Shown here: piece by piece, positions 6,120 through 7,206 of the stretch
Layout of the letters: each line of letters opens with the position of its first letter
Numbering within the stretch: the stretch's first letter is position 1
From: Actinomycetes bacterium
GTDB taxonomy: Bacteria > Actinomycetota > Acidimicrobiia > Acidimicrobiales > RAAP-2
NCBI GenBank assembly: GCA_021791615.1
Contig: JAJYWG010000186.1
Location: forward strand, 1 to 7,206
Direction: 5' to 3'
DNA length: 7,206 nt
The notes under the pieces: model-generated
What the model was told of the DNA's origin: nothing
The model's input: only the letters and a program-made list of their open reading frames with translations
Databases searched by the model: none
Translations under genes and position numbers: made by a program

Positions 6120-6164
6120 AGGTCGCGGGCGGCCCGAGGCGTCACCGTGCCGCCCAGGCGACCT
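6120..6164 (-). terminator. long GC-rich hairpin in the yceI-VOC spacer
   Basis: AGGTCGC (6120-6126) pairs with GCGACCT (6158-6164), and GGGCGGC (6127-6133) pairs with GCCGCCC (6149-6155). This makes a 14-bp stem with a 2-nt bulge (6156-6157) and a 15-nt loop. It starts 18 bases after the yceI-like stop, between two cotranscribed genes. There is no T-run on either strand, so it may be a T-less actinobacterial terminator, or a structure that stabilises or splits the transcript and sets a different level for the upstream gene. The rest of this spacer shows nothing coding. Confidence 0.5.
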
Positions 6165-6181
6165 CTCCCGCTCGCAGGGGC

Positions 6182-6748
6182 TCAGGCGGCGTCGGTGCTG
6201 CGGATGGCGGAGATGTCGAACTCCAAGGTGACGTTCTCGCTGACGAGCACACCGCCGGCCTCGAGCGCCGCGTTCCAGTTGACGCCCCAGTCCTTGCGGT
6301 TGACGGTCGTCGTGCCCTCGAAGCCGATCCGCTGGTTGCCATAGGGGTCCACCGCGCTGCCGGTGTACTCGAGGTCGACGCTGACGGGGCGGGTGACCCC
6401 TTTGATCGTGAGGTCGCCGGTGACCCGGTAGCGAATGCCGCCGGTCTGCTCGACGCTGGTCGAGGCGAAGATGATCTCGGGGTAGGTGTCCATGTCGAAG
6501 AAGTCGTTGGAGCGCAGGTGCGCGTCGCGGTCTGCGTTGCGGGTGTCGATACTGGCAGCTTTGATTGAGAGCTGCAGCTTCGAGTTGGCCGGGTTTTGGG
6601 CGTCGAAGTAGCCGGAGCCGTCGAACTCGTTGAACGAGCCGCGGACCTTGGTGACCATGGCGTGGCGGGCAACGAAGCCGATCCGGCTGTGGGTGGGATC
6701 GATGGTGTAGGTGCCGGTCAGGGTGACTGGGACGGTCGGCGTGCTCAT
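6182..6748 (-). CDS. YceI family protein (lipocalin-like isoprenoid-binding fold)
   Basis: A complete 188-residue YceI protein. It begins with the family hallmark YTIDPTHSRIGFVARHAMVT (14-33), followed by GSFNEFDGSGYFD. SIKAASIDTRNADRDAHLRS and NDFFDMDTYPEIIFAST cover the central part, GDLTIKGVTRPVSVDLEY follows, and KDWGVNWNAALEAGGVLVS precedes the final strand. Known YceI folds are beta-barrels that bind a polyisoprenoid or amphipathic lipid. This copy lacks a signal peptide, so it is likely cytosolic, as is common for actinobacterial members. The ATG at 6748 follows AGAGGAG. It is the first gene of the minus-strand run and is divergent from marR, so the 92-bp spacer probably controls both. 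MarR-linked yceI genes are frequent in electrophile or quinone response clusters. The ligand here is unknown. Confidence 0.92.
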   Translation of the reverse strand: MSTPTVPVTLTGTYTIDPTHSRIGFVARHAMVTKVRGSFNEFDGSGYFDAQNPANSKLQLSIKAASIDTRNADRDAHLRSNDFFDMDTYPEIIFASTSVEQTGGIRYRVTGDLTIKGVTRPVSVDLEYTGSAVDPYGNQRIGFEGTTTVNRKDWGVNWNAALEAGGVLVSENVTLEFDISAIRSTDAA

Positions 6749-6789
6749 GTTGGCTCTCCTCTGTGTGGTGTCCTCTATATGGTGGACAT

Positions 6790-6808
6790 GTCATCCAACA
6801 TGGATGAC
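6790..6808. promoter_or_regulatory. 7-bp perfect inverted repeat between yceI and marR, candidate MarR operator
   Basis: GTCATCC (6790-6796) and GGATGAC (6802-6808) are perfect reverse complements separated by 5 nt. The 19-bp dyad has the size of many MarR-family sites. It lies 42 bases from the yceI start and 33 bases from the marR start in the divergent spacer 6749-6840. AT-rich TCTATAT (about 6773-6779) and ACTATT (6815-6820) could serve as -10 elements for the two directions, but no confident -35 box is visible. Regulation of both genes by MarR here is inferred. Confidence 0.5.
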
Positions 6809-6840
6809 GGATCAACTATTCCGCACCGTAGGATGCGGTC

Positions 6841-7206
6841 ATGGACGAGACCCGGTGGCTCGACGAGCGCGAAGAGGGGGCGTGGCGGGCGTTGCAGTTC
6901 ATGCAGCTGCGTCTTACCGGTCGCCTGGCCGCCGATGTGGCCGCCACCTCCGACCTTTCCTACTCCGACTACCTGGTCCTTGTCGCCCTGAGCGACCAGC
7001 CCGACGGCCGCACCCGCCTGTTCGAGCTGGCCAAAGCTCTCGGCTGGGAGAAGAGCCGTCTTTCCCATCAGGTCGCCCGGATGAGCGGACGGGGACTTGT
7101 GAAAAAGGGCTCTCCTGACACATCCGTGGGCGCCTCCAGGCGAACATTCGTTCGAGCGAGGATGGCAGTCAGGCCAGCCACAGGGTGGCTGGCCTGGTCC
7201 ATTGTC
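6841..7206 (+). CDS. MarR family transcriptional regulator, N-terminal part intact, 3' part replaced, runs off the window
   Basis: The ATG at 6841 follows AGGA nine bases upstream. Residues 1-89 match the actinobacterial MarR subfamily: WLDERE...AWRALQFMQLRL, DYLVLVALSDQPDGRTRLFE at 43-62, and the recognition-helix region LGWEKSRLSHQVARMSGRGL to 86. After GLVKK (about 7107) the family should continue into the wing with a charged, Gly-containing turn and a C-terminal dimerisation helix. The sequence GSPDTSVGASRRTFVRARMA does not fit well, and an SOS box and a perfect hairpin appear within it. The frame stays open to the end of the window, so I cannot see a stop. The regulator is probably truncated or fused and may not bind or dimerise normally. 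It likely controlled the divergent operon. Confidence 0.7.
   Translation, partial: MDETRWLDEREEGAWRALQFMQLRLTGRLAADVAATSDLSYSDYLVLVALSDQPDGRTRLFELAKALGWEKSRLSHQVARMSGRGLVKKGSPDTSVGASRRTFVRARMAVRPATGWLAWSIV
7140..7155. promoter_or_regulatory. LexA-type SOS box
   Basis: CGAAC (7141-7145), ATTC and GTTCG (7150-7154) give a perfect match to CGAAC-N4-GTTCG. With the flanks G7140 and A7155 it matches the mycobacterial/actinobacterial TCGAAC-N4-GTTCGA at 15 of the 16 relevant symmetric positions (outer T replaced by G). It lies where marR homology has been lost and 6 bases upstream of an in-frame ATG at 7162 (MAVRPATGWLAWSIV...), which could start a DNA-damage-inducible gene. Ten specified bases are unlikely by chance in 7 kb, but no binding is proven. 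Confidence 0.5.
7171..7195. repeat. 11-bp perfect hairpin near the right edge
   Basis: AGGCCAGCCAC (7171-7181) and GTGGCTGGCCT (7185-7195) are perfect reverse complements around the 3-nt loop AGG. No T-run follows before the window ends. It could be a terminator stem, a transcript hairpin or a subterminal palindrome of an inserted element. It sits 16 bases after the SOS box. Confidence 0.55.

Noticed and set aside
1..7206. CRISPR array or complete insertion sequence
   Set aside because: There are no regularly spaced repeats and no transposase or integrase coding sequence on either strand.

Overview
The window is high-GC DNA from what is most likely an actinobacterium. It shows GTG/TTG-type starts, strong GC bias at third codon positions, a fragment of a luciferase-like (probably F420-dependent) oxidoreductase, and a CGAAC-N4-GTTCG SOS box of the Gram-positive/actinobacterial type. 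It reads as an accessory region made of gene pieces joined at sharp breakpoints, next to one small operon.

Left part (1-580, + strand): a frameshifted 3' remnant of a luciferase-like oxidoreductase is followed by the first 30 codons of a zinc-type alcohol dehydrogenase. The dehydrogenase stops abruptly at a perfect 10-bp inverted repeat (533-580). The other arm of that repeat abuts the equally abrupt end of a helicase gene coming from the opposite strand.

Middle (579 to about 3770, - strand): two adjacent genes look like the remains of an anti-phage module. One is a DUF1156/COG1743-type adenine-specific DNA methyltransferase with its DPPY motif but without its N-terminal third. Three bases after its stop comes a phospholipase D-like plus SNF2-type helicase, cut exactly before the Walker A lysine. 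Neither can be functional as it stands, although the remaining coding sequence is free of stops and frameshifts. That points to recent truncation or to an assembly chimera.

Junction region (about 3770-4216): a short + strand coding-like tail of unknown identity, a GCCGGC triplet repeat, a weak hairpin with a T-tract, and a degenerate tRNA-Met-like fragment on the - strand. The last is what an old integration site could look like.

Right part (4217-7206): a - strand gene run of yceI-like gene, VOC (glyoxalase/ring-cleaving dioxygenase type) gene, alpha/beta hydrolase and extended SDR, with a divergent MarR regulator at 6841. The MarR/VOC/hydrolase combination resembles the MhqR/MhqO/MhqD quinone-electrophile response of Bacillus. 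The VOC and hydrolase genes overlap by ATGA. The hydrolase ends before its catalytic Asp and His. The marR gene loses homology after about 89 codons, where a near-perfect SOS box and an 11-bp perfect hairpin appear.

The strongest leads are the broken methyltransferase/PLD-helicase module and its boundary repeat, the SOS box at the marR breakpoint, and the electrophile-response-like operon. The number of sharp junctions means assembly chimerism has to be excluded first.
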